A DNA stretch of 64,000 bases from Arachis hypogaea (Eukaryota; Streptophyta; Magnoliopsida; Fabales; Fabaceae), in assembly GCF_003086295.3 (NCBI RefSeq), contig NC_092038.1, positions 126,507,518 through 126,571,517 on the forward strand, given 5' to 3'. Below are positions 13,450 to 26,156 of the stretch, piece by piece (the first letter of the stretch is position 1; each line of letters opens with the position of its first letter). The notes beneath the pieces were generated by a model, which was not told where the DNA came from, did no database searches, and saw only the letters and a list, made by a program, of their open reading frames with translations. A program made the position numbers and the translations under genes.

Positions 13450-13650
13450 TCCAACTGCTGGGTAGTTTGTAAATTGAACAAATAATGTAAATATTTGCCA
13501 TTTATCAACAACTTCTATTCCATGTATATTTTTTCCCATAGTTAAACTATCTGTGCTAGTAAACTGCCTGTGATGTATTCAAAAGCTGTATTACAGGTGG
13601 TAAAATATGAAGCAAAAAATCAAGGCATATATAAACGTAAATTATAAACT

Positions 13651-14015
13651 GTTACACCCAAGGCAAGTCTAATAATACACCCAAGATTGAATAAAATATA
13701 CACCCAACTGTCTGTGCTGTATTCAAAATGTATGAATTACATGTACTAAAATATGAAGAAAAATATCAAATGAAATATACGCCCATAACCTGCGAATTTT
13801 TACAGCTTTTGTTCTATATGTATCTATATAACTGTTACACCCAACGCAAGTCTAATAATACACCCAAGATTGAATAAAATATACACCCAACTGTCTGTGC
13901 TGTATTTAAAATGAATGAATTACATGTACTAAAATATGAAGAAAAACATCAAATGAAATATACGCCCATAACCTGTGAATTTTTACAGCTTTTGTTCTAT
14001 ATGTATCTATATATG
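13651..14015. repeat. 183-bp tandem duplication between the convergent MULE genes
   Basis: Unit 1 (13651-13833) and unit 2 (13834-14015) both start gttacaccca and end ctatatgtatctatata, with few differences. A more diverged partial unit seems to precede them at about 13555-13640. Each unit carries several reverse-strand GGGTGTAT cores. The block lies just downstream of the transposase stop codon, probably in its 3' untranslated region. Confidence 0.75.
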
Positions 14016-14089
14016 TGTCTATATATTAATTGTGAATTATAAAAATACACCCAAAAAGAACAGTGCTTTTACACCCATATTCTATATAA

Positions 14090-17000
14090 CTATACACCCA
14101 AAGAGTTATCCCCTGCTGCTGGTACCCTGAACTGATAATTTATAAGGTGTCCTTGATATTGGCTGCAATTTGAATGCGCCGCTGATGCAGCATCAAACAT
14201 GTTTATCTGAATATAACACTCACACATTAGCTAAACTATTAACGAGAAAAATAAACTCAATCGCCACAAATTTAAAGAACATTACATTTACCTCACTTAA
14301 AACTTTCGTCTTCTTCTTCTTTGTGGCATTTGCAATCTGTTTCTCCAGCTTTGAACCTAGCCTGTTTTTTGGACGTCCTCTTGTTCGAATCCTTGGCGGG
14401 CTTTGAAGCTCGTTAACGGATTCCAAGTTGGCGTCTTCGTGGGATAAAGAAGATGTCCCCTTCCTTTTGGCTTTTAATGCTTCCATCTCGGCCATGACAT
14501 TATCATACGCACGGTGCAGAATTGCAGTCAGCTCCTCCGATTCGGAGGCAAATTCGCAAATATTTTGCGAACGAAAAATCAATTGGTCGAACCTCTTGCT
14601 TCTTGGCTCCATTAGTGGCTCGTCGTGGCTGCTCTTGATGTGTGTGTGTCGCCTCTTTACCTTCTTGCTCTATCGTTCCAGTATATATCTAGGAGAAACT
14701 TGGCTTACTTGTTCGAAGCTTAACACGCTTAGTGCGTGACGGCACAGTATCCCTCTCGACTCGAATAATAAGCATTGGCATTTTACCTCGGCTGCAACTG
14801 AGTCGTAGGTAACCGAAAACTTGTTGAATATTGAGCTGGAAACTTGTTTCACGACTTCGTATACTGAATAGCCTAGAGCGGAATTCTTTAATCTGGTGAT
14901 GCAATTCGCCTTTCCTCTGAATTGCGCTTGGACTTCTCTAAACTTTGCGTGAGTGTACGCATCTTGAAACTGAGTTTCAATGGAGGATTTGGTTGCACAC
15001 GGTATGACCGTATGAAAATCTGCAGCATCTGATTCTCTCTCTGCTTGCTCCCTGCTTCCGAGGCAATTATCGTACTGTTTGACGAACTGAATAAGCGAGC
15101 TGTTCCGGGTGATGTACTTGTTAAAAAATGAATGCATGCTCTCGCTCCTTTGTGTGCTTCTCATCCCTGCCCAGAAGTGGTGATCCAGATAGATAGGAAC
15201 CCATATGTGACGGTCTTCGTACAGATCTGCATAATACACCCAAACACAGACTGTAAAATACACCCGAGAGATCATACAATTTACACCTCTGCTGCAGATT
15301 TTAAAAACACATTACCTGAAAGCCACTTGTTGTCCGCAAGACCAAAATTCAGCAGAAAATCGTTCCAATTCCTATCGAATGAGTCTTTGCTATGAGAGTT
15401 CCAAACAACATGGCTCATTTATTGTTCGATATCGGCATGTCCCTTGTACCCGTTTAACTTGCTTGGAATCTTCTTCATGATGTGCCAAATACACCAGCGG
15501 TGAACTGTTGTTGGCATACAGGCCTCTAAAGCCCTTTTCATTGATGCGCACTGATCGGTGAGAAACCCTTTCGGAGCGTTTCCTCCCATGCAACGAAGCC
15601 AGCATTGAAATAACCATTTGAATGATTCAATTTCTTCGTTCTTCATCAAAGAGCATCCGAGAAGTGTTGACTGACCGTGGTGATTCACCCCGACAAAAGA
15701 ACCACAGACCAAATTATACCTGAAACAAATTACCATGGTCCAGAATACAAAATCATTAGGTACACCCCAACAAATGCTTCTAATACACCCAATGAAACAG
15801 CCAATATACACCTCTGCCGCGGATTCGTAAAAATAAATTAATTTAGCATCATAAACAGGGACAGTTTGTTACCTGTTTGTATTGTAGGTGGTGTCGAATG
15901 AAATGACGTCTCCGAAATACTCAAAGGCGGCTCTGCTTCTTGCATCGGCCCAAAAAGCCAGCTTAATGATTGATCCTCCTCGAGTTCGAGCTCAAAAAAA
16001 AAATTCGGATTCTTCTCTTTCATTCTTAAGAAATATTTCCCGAATTCCTTTGCATCTTCTTGTTCGAAAACATTCCGCACTTCCCTGGTAATGTAATTCC
16101 TCACGTAATTTAACTCGCGGTGACCCCCGGCAGCCGCAACAAATGATTGGTAGGTTTTGCTTGGTCTGATACCGGCCTCATCGTTATTCTCTATCGTACG
16201 ACGAATGGACATGCTTAGTTCCCTGTGCTGTTTGAGCATCTCTGCTTTGCTTGGACAGCAGGGGTGTGAATGATCCAGCACAACATTTGAAATGATCCAA
16301 GCACCGACATCCTTCAATGTGTGTATATAAATTCTTGCAGGACAGTTTAAACCGGCTGTCGGATTGGTCTTCTCGGTTGGAGATATTTTAGATTTCCATT
16401 TTCCCTCTCTGCTACATGTAATCAGTTGATTCTTAATCTCGTTTCCCTTCCTATTTGTGCACCGAACTCTTGTAGAGAAACCTGCAGCCTTGGTGTAGTT
16501 CCTGTAAAATTTTCCGGCATCTTCAAGGGTGGTAAAGGTCATTCCGACTTTCGGAACAAGCTCGTCATCAACAACTGAGAGAGGCTGCACAATACACCGT
16601 GTCAGAACTGTGAATACTCCCATAGATATGATTCAAATACACCCAATCATGTCTAATATGATACACCCGAACCACAACAACTCAACTACAGAATGACCTT
16701 TAAAGCCATAAACTGTCAATACACAGGCTGCAGAATACACCATGTCAAAAACTAAAAACACACCCAATCATGTCTGATATAATACACCTGAACAACAACA
16801 ACTCAATTAAAAATAACAAAAAACCAGTAAAGTGTATATACACCCACACTTCTAGCTAAAATACACCCAAAGAAGAATTGATCTACACCCGAGCATCTGC
16901 TATAAATTCCAGGTAATTAATCACAACTAATACATTGAATCGACAGATTCATGTTAACGTGTTACTTTCACAGTCAATGTTCAGCAATTTTTAAACTACA

Positions 17001-17108
17001 CAATGCTATACAAATTACTGTAAATCAAACCTCAGGAACTTCGTTAGATTCAAATTCATAATCCACTTCGCCTGGATTCAGCAGACAATCTGAGCTTGAA
17101 TGATCCAT
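14090..17108 (-). pseudogene. FAR1/FHY3-type MULE transposase (FRS-like), broken
   Basis: The transposase gene of the element. Exons on the minus strand are 17108-17031 (MDHSSSDCLLNPGEV...), 16584-15873, 15719-15316, 15226-14292 and 14206-14090, all with GT/AG sites and compatible phases. Exon 2 has the FAR1 DNA-binding domain (from about DAGKFYRNYTKAAGFSTRVRC to the DHSHP motif). The end of exon 2 and exon 3 hold the MULE transposase core, with the first catalytic Asp in ISFDTTY and the second in FLTDQC. Exon 4 has the SWIM zinc finger (CQC, then CRH in GILCRHAL) and a basic tail. Breaks: a one-base frameshift near 15975 just before the FWADARSR motif, an in-frame TAA at about 15419 and an in-frame TAG at 14670. 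FHY3/FAR1 are domesticated relatives that act in light signalling, but the flanking terminal repeats and target duplication show this one is a transposon gene. Confidence 0.85.
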
Positions 17109-17446
17109 TATCTTCAAAACGAGTTCAAACTTTGATTTCAGAAAACAACAAATCAAAAGAGAAAACGAAGCTCGAGTTGCAGAAAGAGAAAAAGGTAACG
17201 TAAACGAAGAACATACCAGTGAGAAAAGGAGAGGAAAAGATCGATGGAGAAGAATGAGGGAAGACGCGCGAGAAGAAGAACAACCAAATCTCAAAATAAT
17301 GAAAACGAAGAAGGAAACAAATATTTTAAATTTGGAAGTTAGATATACGCGGGATGTTATATAGCGCGTGTAATCAACGTACGTGGAGCAGCGCATATTT
17401 TGATTTTATTGTTTAATAAACTTGTAAAGCATACAAGCCCTAATGG

Positions 17447-17467
17447 CTTGTATGCAGAGCTTTTCCG
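17447..17467 (-). repeat. MULE terminal inverted repeat, right
   Basis: Read on the minus strand it starts cggaaaagctctgcatacaa and pairs with 7778-7798. Just inside, 17431-17455 form a small palindrome (catacaagcc, five bases, ggcttgtatg). Confidence 0.7.
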
Positions 17468-17476
17468 TAAACATAA
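17468..17476. repeat. MULE target-site duplication, right copy
   Basis: taaacataa, identical to 7769-7777. Confidence 0.85.
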
Positions 17477-19127
17477 ATGATCATTAAAAAAAATAAGACA
17501 CTCTTTTCGCAATAAATATTTAATCAATAATTTTGTGCTGAATAAAATTATATATTCAACTACCACTCAAAAATTAAAACAGTAATTTATATGTTTTCAA
17601 GCTCTAGATGTACATTCAACTACCACTCTTTTCCTTATAATAACATGCATCACACAACTGCATACTGTAACCAACGAAATGTGTGATGTTTTAGAACCCG
17701 TTTGATTTGACTTCACGCCACCAAGCCAGTTCCGTTGCACCTTTTATAAGCTTTGGTCATTTTCTCTGAGCCAACTGCATAGTGCAACATAGGACCAATT
17801 CGTGTCAACATATAAAATAAAATGACAAAAAATCTGTATATCTGTATGTACTTTAATCTGTACACTAGTACGACCCATAAGGTTTTTCTTCATGCACGAA
17901 TATTAATTGCTCATAGCATGAAATCAAAAGAAAAGCCTATTATGCTTTCGGCCATCACAAAAACAAAGGCCTACAGCCTGCCCAATACAGAAGTAAAAAA
18001 AAAAAAAAAAACTAGAAAGAGAGCTTGCAAATGGGAAAAGCCCAAATGTGGTACACAGAACTAGCAGAAACTTTAATAAGAAATCCTAGTTTAACAGATT
18101 AAGCAAGAGTTCCACTATGTATCAGGATACTATTAAATATAAAATTCACTGGGTACGTACAATGTATTGTTAGTTATGAAAATCGTTTACCATATAACTA
18201 ACTAGTACATGCATGCAGGGAAATCATACTAAGGATTAATAAAGAATCAATAACTAAATCAAGCACTGATTCATTTTAGTATGAATATATTACGGTAATT
18301 ATTGATAATTATAATTTTTTTATTAATGTTTCTTTTATAAATATTATTTAAAAAAGTATAACAAAAATATAAAAAAATATAATTATGTTTTTAACAACAC
18401 TTATATAGTCATCATAGTTAGTATAATATAGTCATATTAAGTTCGAGCAGTGCTATATTACTAACAAATATTTTTTTTGCCAGTACTTACATTTATATTT
18501 ATATAGGTTTTATATACACGAAATATATAATTTATATTCATATTTATTAGAATTTTACGCACATGAATCAATACGGTTTATTCCTATAATTTTTCAAAAT
18601 TTATACTTATTAATTAATAAAATTTATTTATTAAATATAATTTAATATTTATATTGATAACAAAAAAATATTAAAAATTATTGACCCTTCTTAAAATCCA
18701 CCTCAAATAAGTTAAACAATACATATTAAAAATATACAGAATTATTCTAGTTATTAATTTTTTTTGTTATGCTCGTAGTATTTTTGAGTGAGCACCTAAC
18801 CCTAAAACAATGCTCTAAAATAAATTTTTTTAGACATGTAATAGTTAAATCTTTTTATAAATATCAAAGAAACTTTACATAAGTAACTATTTTGATAGAA
18901 AAAGTTAGGGGCAGCAATTTTATTGCATTTTGCCCAGCATGTAACTAGTAGAAAAAAGTGAGTCATTGGATGAAATCTCACACCATCAAATCATCATTGA
19001 TGGCTAGTTAATGGCTACCAATCACAAATATTGCTGGCCCTAGCATTGCTCATTTTGATAAAACACTCGTTATTACGTCATATACTATATTTATATAAAA
19101 GCGTCTTTTTATTCTTAGGTTTTGTGG
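17477..19127. other. AT-rich intergenic DNA
   Basis: No supported gene. Positions 17690-17800 are slightly less AT-rich but have no long frame. An 80-codon frame at 17822 ends in a lysine run encoded by poly-A and is not convincing. Confidence 0.5.
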
Positions 19128-19461
19128 TTGTTTGGGCCATTATTTTGTTAAAAAAAAGATCTTAACGTATTTGATAAATTTTTAGTAATAAAAATAAAAG
19201 TATTAAAAAAATAAAAAATATATTTTTTAAAAAACTGTAATTTACATTTTTTTAAATTTTTTTTAAAAAAAGATATTTTTTATGTAATAAATAAACAAAA
19301 AAGTACTTTTATATTGTTATACATACCCAAATATAATTGATAGATAAAAATATCTTTTTGCATGAGATATCCAAATATAAAATTACTTTTACTTTTCTAT
19401 AAGATCTTTTAAAAAAAGATAACTCGAAAAAAGATTTTTACATGGAAGCTCACCCAAACAA
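19128..19461. mobile_element. possible MITE with TTGTTTGGG ends
   Basis: The left end ttgtttgggccat is mirrored by cacccaaacaa at the right end, with further inverted similarity inward (aaaaaagatctt). The size (about 334 bp) and AT-rich interior fit a MITE. No convincing target duplication was found, so limits and type are tentative. Confidence 0.4.
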
Positions 19462-20989
19462 ACTCTTTATATATCTATAACCTTTTTTAGCATTTTTCAA
19501 AGGTAAGATGGAAAAAAAATCATAAATTTATATAAATAAAAAATGTTAAAAAATTTTTAATTTATTTTATTTAATATTAATTTTAATAATAATTAATAAA
19601 TACCAAATAAAATAAATTTTGGTTGATTTTAATTTTTTTGGTATCAAATATTTTAATATTAGATATTACTTTATGTAATATTATATTGTAACACATGATT
19701 TTGGTTAAGTTATAGAGAGTACAATGGTTTAGGCCTTTAGTTACAATACTGGCCACCTATAAATTCATGATGAAATGAAATTCCCAATGCAGAAGCGACA
19801 ACACTCACTCATGCTATAAATAAGTTCCAACAAATTTAAAAATACTACCAAAAAAAATTATATATTAAATATATTTTAAAAACTAATTTGAGATTAATTT
19901 TTGATAAAAAATTTTGTAATCATTATTAAAAAATTAAATTTTTTATTTTTAAAATTTAGTAATTTTTGTCAAGTGAATTGAAAAATATTGTGAATAATCA
20001 TATTTTTTTAAAAAATAAAAAAATTTAAAGATCAAATTTTATCTTAATTTTTTCTGTATAATTTCTAAATATTTATTCAAATATTGCCACAAAAATTTAA
20101 ATTTAGTGAATAAGTCATTTGCAAAATATAAAAGTTTTTTTTTGTTAGTTACATAAATTATAATATGTATTAGTTCCTTTTTATCCTATTTTTAAATAAT
20201 TCATAGACTATTTTGTCCTATCAAAAATTTTTGTTGTGAGTGACTGAATCTTTCGTATACCAAATTAATAATTAACTCGAAAATAAAAATTAATAAAAAA
20301 AAGTAGGCTTTAATGCTCACGCTGTATAAACGTTTTGTGGTTTATATATTAATATTTTTATTTATATATAATAGCAATATGGAAATAAATAGGTATAAAC
20401 AAGTGTATTAACCTGTGCCATGCACGCGAGAAAATTAAAATTATAATTTTAAATTATTTTGTTAAGATTAATTTAAATGATAATAATTTGATTAATAAAA
20501 ATATAACATGTTATGTATTATTTATTTTTTTTTAATCTAGTGTTAAATATATTAACTCTAAAATAGTTATTAATTGGTTTTAGTAATCTACTTTTTTCAA
20601 TAAATCAAACATATATACTCAATGTGACCATAAATAACTTAATAATATTTAGACCTATCAACAAATTTTTATATGTTGTTTTACAGTCAAGTAAGACCAT
20701 ATCAAAATTAGCTCAAAATAAATAATAAATTATTAGAGAATTCTAATGCACAAAATTTTCTAATAAATAATAAATAATTTAAATCTACTAAAAAATAACT
20801 CAACACTTTTCTTTGATGCCTGCAAAACAGATACTTGAAATAATATTATATCAATGTTAGTATACAGTTTTACAATCATCGACCGTATTTACTATACATG
20901 ACTCCTTCTTAAAAGTTATTCTACACACGTGTACAGTCGGAAGATAAATTACTGGACTTTATTTTATTTTTTTAAATTATTATAATTAT
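19462..20989. other. AT-rich intergenic DNA
   Basis: Gene-free sequence with long A and T runs and no feature I can define. Confidence 0.5.
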
Positions 20990-22800
20990 GCATTATTCAT
21001 TAAATGCTAATTGTAATATTGTAATATAATTATTAATAAAGATATTTTTCTAAAATAAATTTAGAAGAGAGAATAGTACTTTCATTTTGGAGGAAAAATG
21101 AATTCATGAGAAATTGACACCTCACTTTTATTAGTTGATAATGTATTAAATATTGATTTTATATAATTATAATAAAAATATTTTTCTAAATTAGTATAAT
21201 CATGCATTATTCGTTAAATGTTAATTGTAATATAATTATAATAAATATATTTTTCTAAAATAAATTTAGAAAAAATAGTGATTTCATTTTAGAGAAAAAA
21301 TAAATTTATAAGGAATTAACACCTCACTTTTATTAGTCGGAGAAAAAATCCGGTTTTAGTATATTTTGTCATTATTATACATTTTTCTCTAATTATATAT
21401 CCACTGTTTTCTTTTCTTTGTTTCAGCATTTTGAACCTGGGTTTAACTTCTCGTAGTTCTCACTTCTTAGTCATTCTATTAGATGTAGTTAATAACTATT
21501 GAAATTCTTCGATTAATATAGGAGACAAATATATTATTATATGATAGAATTAATATGAGTATATTTTATTATTAAATAAACAAAGTTAATATAAAATAAA
21601 ATTATACATAAAAAAGCAAAGAAAATAAAATTAAAATAGAAAAGTGATAAAAAGATTATTTTTATAATTTTGTTTTATCATTTTTATGTATAGAAGATTA
21701 GAAAATAGTAAATTTTTAACTAAATTAATTTATATTTGTTGTATTCAATTTAAATAAGTAATAAATTATCTTATTTTAATTTATTCCTTAAATTTATATA
21801 TCATAAAAATTAAATCAAATAATTAATATACATAATTTTAAATTGTGTGATACTTAAATATCTATTCAAATCAATTAGTTGATATAATTAATTCATCATA
21901 ATGAATTGTCTTTAATGAGTTAAACAAAATAAAGCAGAAGCATGCTACGTTGATTCTATTGTTAAAGGTAAAAATTCGATTTTTATATAATATAATAGAT
22001 AGAACAGATAATATAATAGACGGCAAGAAAGAGAAAGATAAACATTTTAGATCCTAAGTTGTTTCATTTGGATGTTGCAATGTGGGTATCACATTATTTT
22101 ACTTATTCTACCCTATGGACTCTTTTGTAATTTTATTTCAGTATCAATGGAATTTCACTACCTTTGAGTACTAAATTAAAATTCAAAATGAAACTAAAAA
22201 AAAAAGTAAAGAGTATAAAATTATTGATTGAAAAACACTCTAAATAATGAAAAGTCAAATTAAATTTAATATTAAATTCATTAATATGAATTTAATTTTA
22301 TATAATAGTTAGATAATAGATTAGTAAAAACAAAAGAAAGAATGGCTTTAATTAGTATTTGATAACATATTCATTTAGAATAACTAAAAAATATAAAATT
22401 ATGATATTATTAAAAATAATACATTTTTATGTTAAAAGAATTATATTTAAATAAAATATTTATAAAATATAAAATTTAGAGTAACATAGCTTCATGAATA
22501 TTAATCATTAATCAATTATGAACAAACATAAAATTATAATATAATTTATTTATAAAAAAAAATCAATAATTAATATTAATAAATATAAAAATCATCCAAA
22601 CAATTTGATTAAAAATATGAGTGGTTAATTATTATTCATTATTAATAATATTTTGTTCATAACAAAAACTGAAAATATAATTATTCATATTTAGATTTTA
22701 GAAAAATAAACGTATAAGTAACAAATGATCTATTTTATCGTGTATATTATAAATTAATAAATTAAACTAAGTGATGTAATGAATTATAATCAATTAATTG

Positions 22801-23447
22801 GTATAAATTATAATAAATTATATGATATTTAAAAAGAAAATAAAATGAATAAAAAATAAAAAATAGAAGAATAGAAGACTACAATAAAATAAATTGAATG
22901 TGAGTTTTTTTTTTACAAATTTTATATCACATCCACTTCAATAATAATAAATAAAAATACATCAACTTAATATCTAAGAGAAAATGATGAGATAAAATCA
23001 TAACACAATTTTAAAATAAAAGCTTAAATTAAACCATAATATCATTGCACAACACAAATTGAAAGTAATTTTACACTACAATATACCACACAAATAGGTA
23101 AATGACTTAAGCTTAATTACGAATTTTTTTTATTTATGCATACATGATAATACCATGGTCTATAAATGCTTGATGGATAACATATCATATATTGCTTTGA
23201 ATGATGAGCACGGGAGTTGAAGAGTGTGTGTTAATTTGTGTCCATGATAGTTGCCTTCTTGTGACGACTCCTCATAGGAAGAAAAAAAAATTGTTGTAAA
23301 AGCTACTCAATAAAAGAGTAATTGGTAAATAAATGATATTTTCTTCTAGCCTATATGATCTTTTATTGTGGTAAAATAAAAATGGAAGGAATAAAATTTT
23401 GTATTTTTATATTAGAAATAAAATTTGATATTTATCCTAATAAAATT
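22801..23447. repeat. 650-bp duplicated block, copy 1
   Basis: Starts gtataaattataataaatta and ends gatatttatcctaataaaat. It aligns along its whole length with 26157-26800 with scattered differences. It includes a less AT-rich 180-bp core (23160-23345) that in copy 2 is an open frame. Confidence 0.75.
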
Positions 23448-24421
23448 AAATAACTAATTAGTTATATTTAAATAAATAAAATAAAAATATTTTTAAGAAT
23501 TAATCAAATCAATTAGTCAATACAAATAATTAGTATAATTAATTTTATTTGATTTATTGAATTCAAAAAATAAATTAGAAAATAATTGATTGAATTAATT
23601 AGTTGATATAATTAATTTATTATAATTGATTGGATTTAATGAATTAAAAAAATAAATAGAAAAACATAGGAGATAATGATTTTTGTTAACTAAATTAATA
23701 TGTATTTATTGTATTTAATCAGTATAAGTAACAAATCATCTATGTTATTATGTATCTTATAAATTAATGAATTAAAATAATTGATATAATAAATTACAAT
23801 TATTTGATTGACATAAATTATAATAAATCATGTGATATTTAAATACCTAATTAAATTAATTAGTTGATATAATTAATTTACTGTAATAAATTGTATTCAA
23901 TGAGTTATAAAAAATAAATTAAGAAACACGCTAAGAAGTATGCTATGCCCATCATGAAGTGCAAAAATTCAATTTTTATATAATAAAAATATACATTCTT
24001 ATATATGTTATAGAAATATGATTTGATTCCATTAACTTGCTTATTTTTTTTAACTTGCCACTTATATTTAGCATGAAATTTTAATTTTTCTAAAATAAAT
24101 TTAGAAGAGATAATATTACTTTCATTTTGGATAGAAAATAAATTCATGAAGAATTGACACCTCCCTTTCATTAGTTGATAATGCATTAAATATTAATTTT
24201 ATATAATTATAATAAATATATTTTTCTAAATTAGCATAATCATACATTATTCATTAAATGTTAATTGTAATATAAATATAATAAAGATATTTTTCTAAAA
24301 TAAATTTAGAAGAGAGAATAGTGTTTTTATTTTAGAAGAAAAATGAATTTATGAAAAATTGACACCTCACTTCAATTAGTCAGAAAAAAAATACAATTTT
24401 AGTATATTAAGTAGAAGTATG

Positions 24422-24429
24422 TTATTATT

Positions 24430-24480
<51 letters not shown>

Positions 24481-24494
24481 ATTATTATTATTAA
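24422..24494. repeat. trinucleotide microsatellite (TTG/TTA)
   Basis: A run of ttg units flanked on both sides by tta units. Confidence 0.9.
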
Positions 24495-25276
24495 AATAAT
24501 TAAAAATATTTCCGATTGATAATTGATAAGTAGTTTAATAATGTATTAAATATGGATTTTATATACTTATAATAAAGATATTTTTCTAAATTAGTATAAT
24601 TATGCATTATTTATTAAATGCATTCATTTTGGAGGGCAAATGAATTCATGAGAAATTCACACCTCACTCTCGGAGAAAAATTTTAATTTTAATATATTAA
24701 GTAAATTATATAAATAGAAATACTTGCTAAGTATATATAAAAGAGGAGATATATAATTATATATAATATAATTGCTATATATGTAACAGATATAAATTGT
24801 TATAATTATAGAGACTTACTATAATTATATTAAATTTAATTATGAATGTAAATAAATAAAAGTGATAATAATTAATATTATTTTTTTCTTTTTATATTTA
24901 ATATTTACTGTAAATACAAAAAATATTGAGAAAAAAGTAGATACTGACTTTATTTTATTTTATTTTACTTCATTGATTTCTTTACTAAAATTAATGGAGA
25001 AAAAAATCTTTATGATTATATATCAATCTCAATCACAATATATAAGATGAATCGGTTGAGCAACTAACAAATTTAACGAGTAAATGTTATTTTTTATTTA
25101 TGAAAAAAATGAGGTAACATGCATGCGTATATTAATATAAGAAAAATATATACTCACAGCTTTAAAATCTTCAAAAATATTTGATTGTATTATCTTTCAA
25201 GGCAAAAAATTCATCTTTTATTTTTATTAAATATTTATATTAATTCAATTAAATGAATATTTTAATAAAATAAAAG

Positions 25277-25321
<45 letters not shown>
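25277..25321. repeat. (TTA)n microsatellite
   Basis: About 15 consecutive tta units. Confidence 0.9.
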
Positions 25322-25401
25322 GAATAATAACAATAATTATTGTTATTAATATTAAATTGGTTATTAATATATATATTGAATTATCATTAATATTAAATTA
25401 G

Positions 25402-25467
<66 letters not shown>
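25402..25467. repeat. (TA)n microsatellite
   Basis: About 33 consecutive ta units. Confidence 0.9.
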
Positions 25468-25471
<4 letters not shown>

Positions 25472-26156
25472 CCTTCTACAATCGTGCAATAATATTTCCT
25501 TTTATTTGTTAATTAATTAAACTTAATTATTTATATTAAATATATTTAATGATTACTAAAAATTAATCGTATAATTATTATTATTAATAATTAATTTATA
25601 TTTCTCTAAAATATAATTTTTTATCTTTTTTTATTATTATTATTATTAATATATAGGTCACTATTAAGATAATAACTTGTTACTAATAAAATTTTAGGAT
25701 AATGAATAAAAAATAAAATTATATTAATATAAATAAAATTAATATAATTAAAATAGTTAAAAATATTTCTGATTGATAATTAGGTTAATAATGCATTAAT
25801 TATTGATTTTATATAATTATAATAGAGATATTTTTTAAATTAGTATAATTATGAATTATTCATTAAATGCTAAGTATAATATTATTATATAATTATAATT
25901 AAGATAATTTTCTGAAATAAATTTAAAAGAGATTATTATAGTTATAATAAAGAGATTATCTTAAATTAGTATAATTATGGATCATTCATGAAATACTAAT
26001 TATAATATAATTATATCAATTAAAGATAATTTTTAAAAATAAATTTAAAAGAGAGAAATAGTGCAATCATTTTGGAGGAAAAATATATTCACGAGAAAAT
26101 GATATCTCACCATCATAAGTTGGGGGAAAACTCAGTTTAGTATATTAAGTAGATTT

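Larger units (their letters stand above)
7778..17467. mobile_element. 9.69-kb Mutator-like element (MULE) carrying transposase and Ulp1-type peptidase genes
   Basis: The element is bounded by an exact 9-bp duplication (taaacataa). The terminal repeats (7778-7798 and 17447-17467) match at 14 of 21 positions, with a shared catacaag block; a further shared tttacaagtt lies just inside both ends. It contains a plus-strand Ulp1/C48 peptidase gene (8572-13449) converging on a minus-strand FAR1/FHY3-type transposase gene (14090-17108). Plant MULEs that carry Ulp1-like peptidase genes are known (Kaonashi-type KI-MULEs). Both genes are broken, so this copy is probably no longer autonomous. Introns and flanks are dense with a GGGTGTAT repeat. 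The exact target duplication suggests the insertion is not very old, although the genes have decayed. Confidence 0.85.

Noticed and set aside
8386..16890. GGGTGTAT as interstitial telomere repeat
   Set aside because: The plant telomere unit is TTTAGGG; the 23-bp spacing and core differ.
14090..17108. Host FHY3/FAR1 light-signalling gene
   Set aside because: The gene is broken and lies inside an element with terminal repeats and a 9-bp duplication, so it is a transposase.
23905..24186. 93-codon minus-strand frame
   Set aside because: Composed of Phe/Tyr/Asn/Lys codons from AT-rich repeat modules that recur elsewhere without an open frame.
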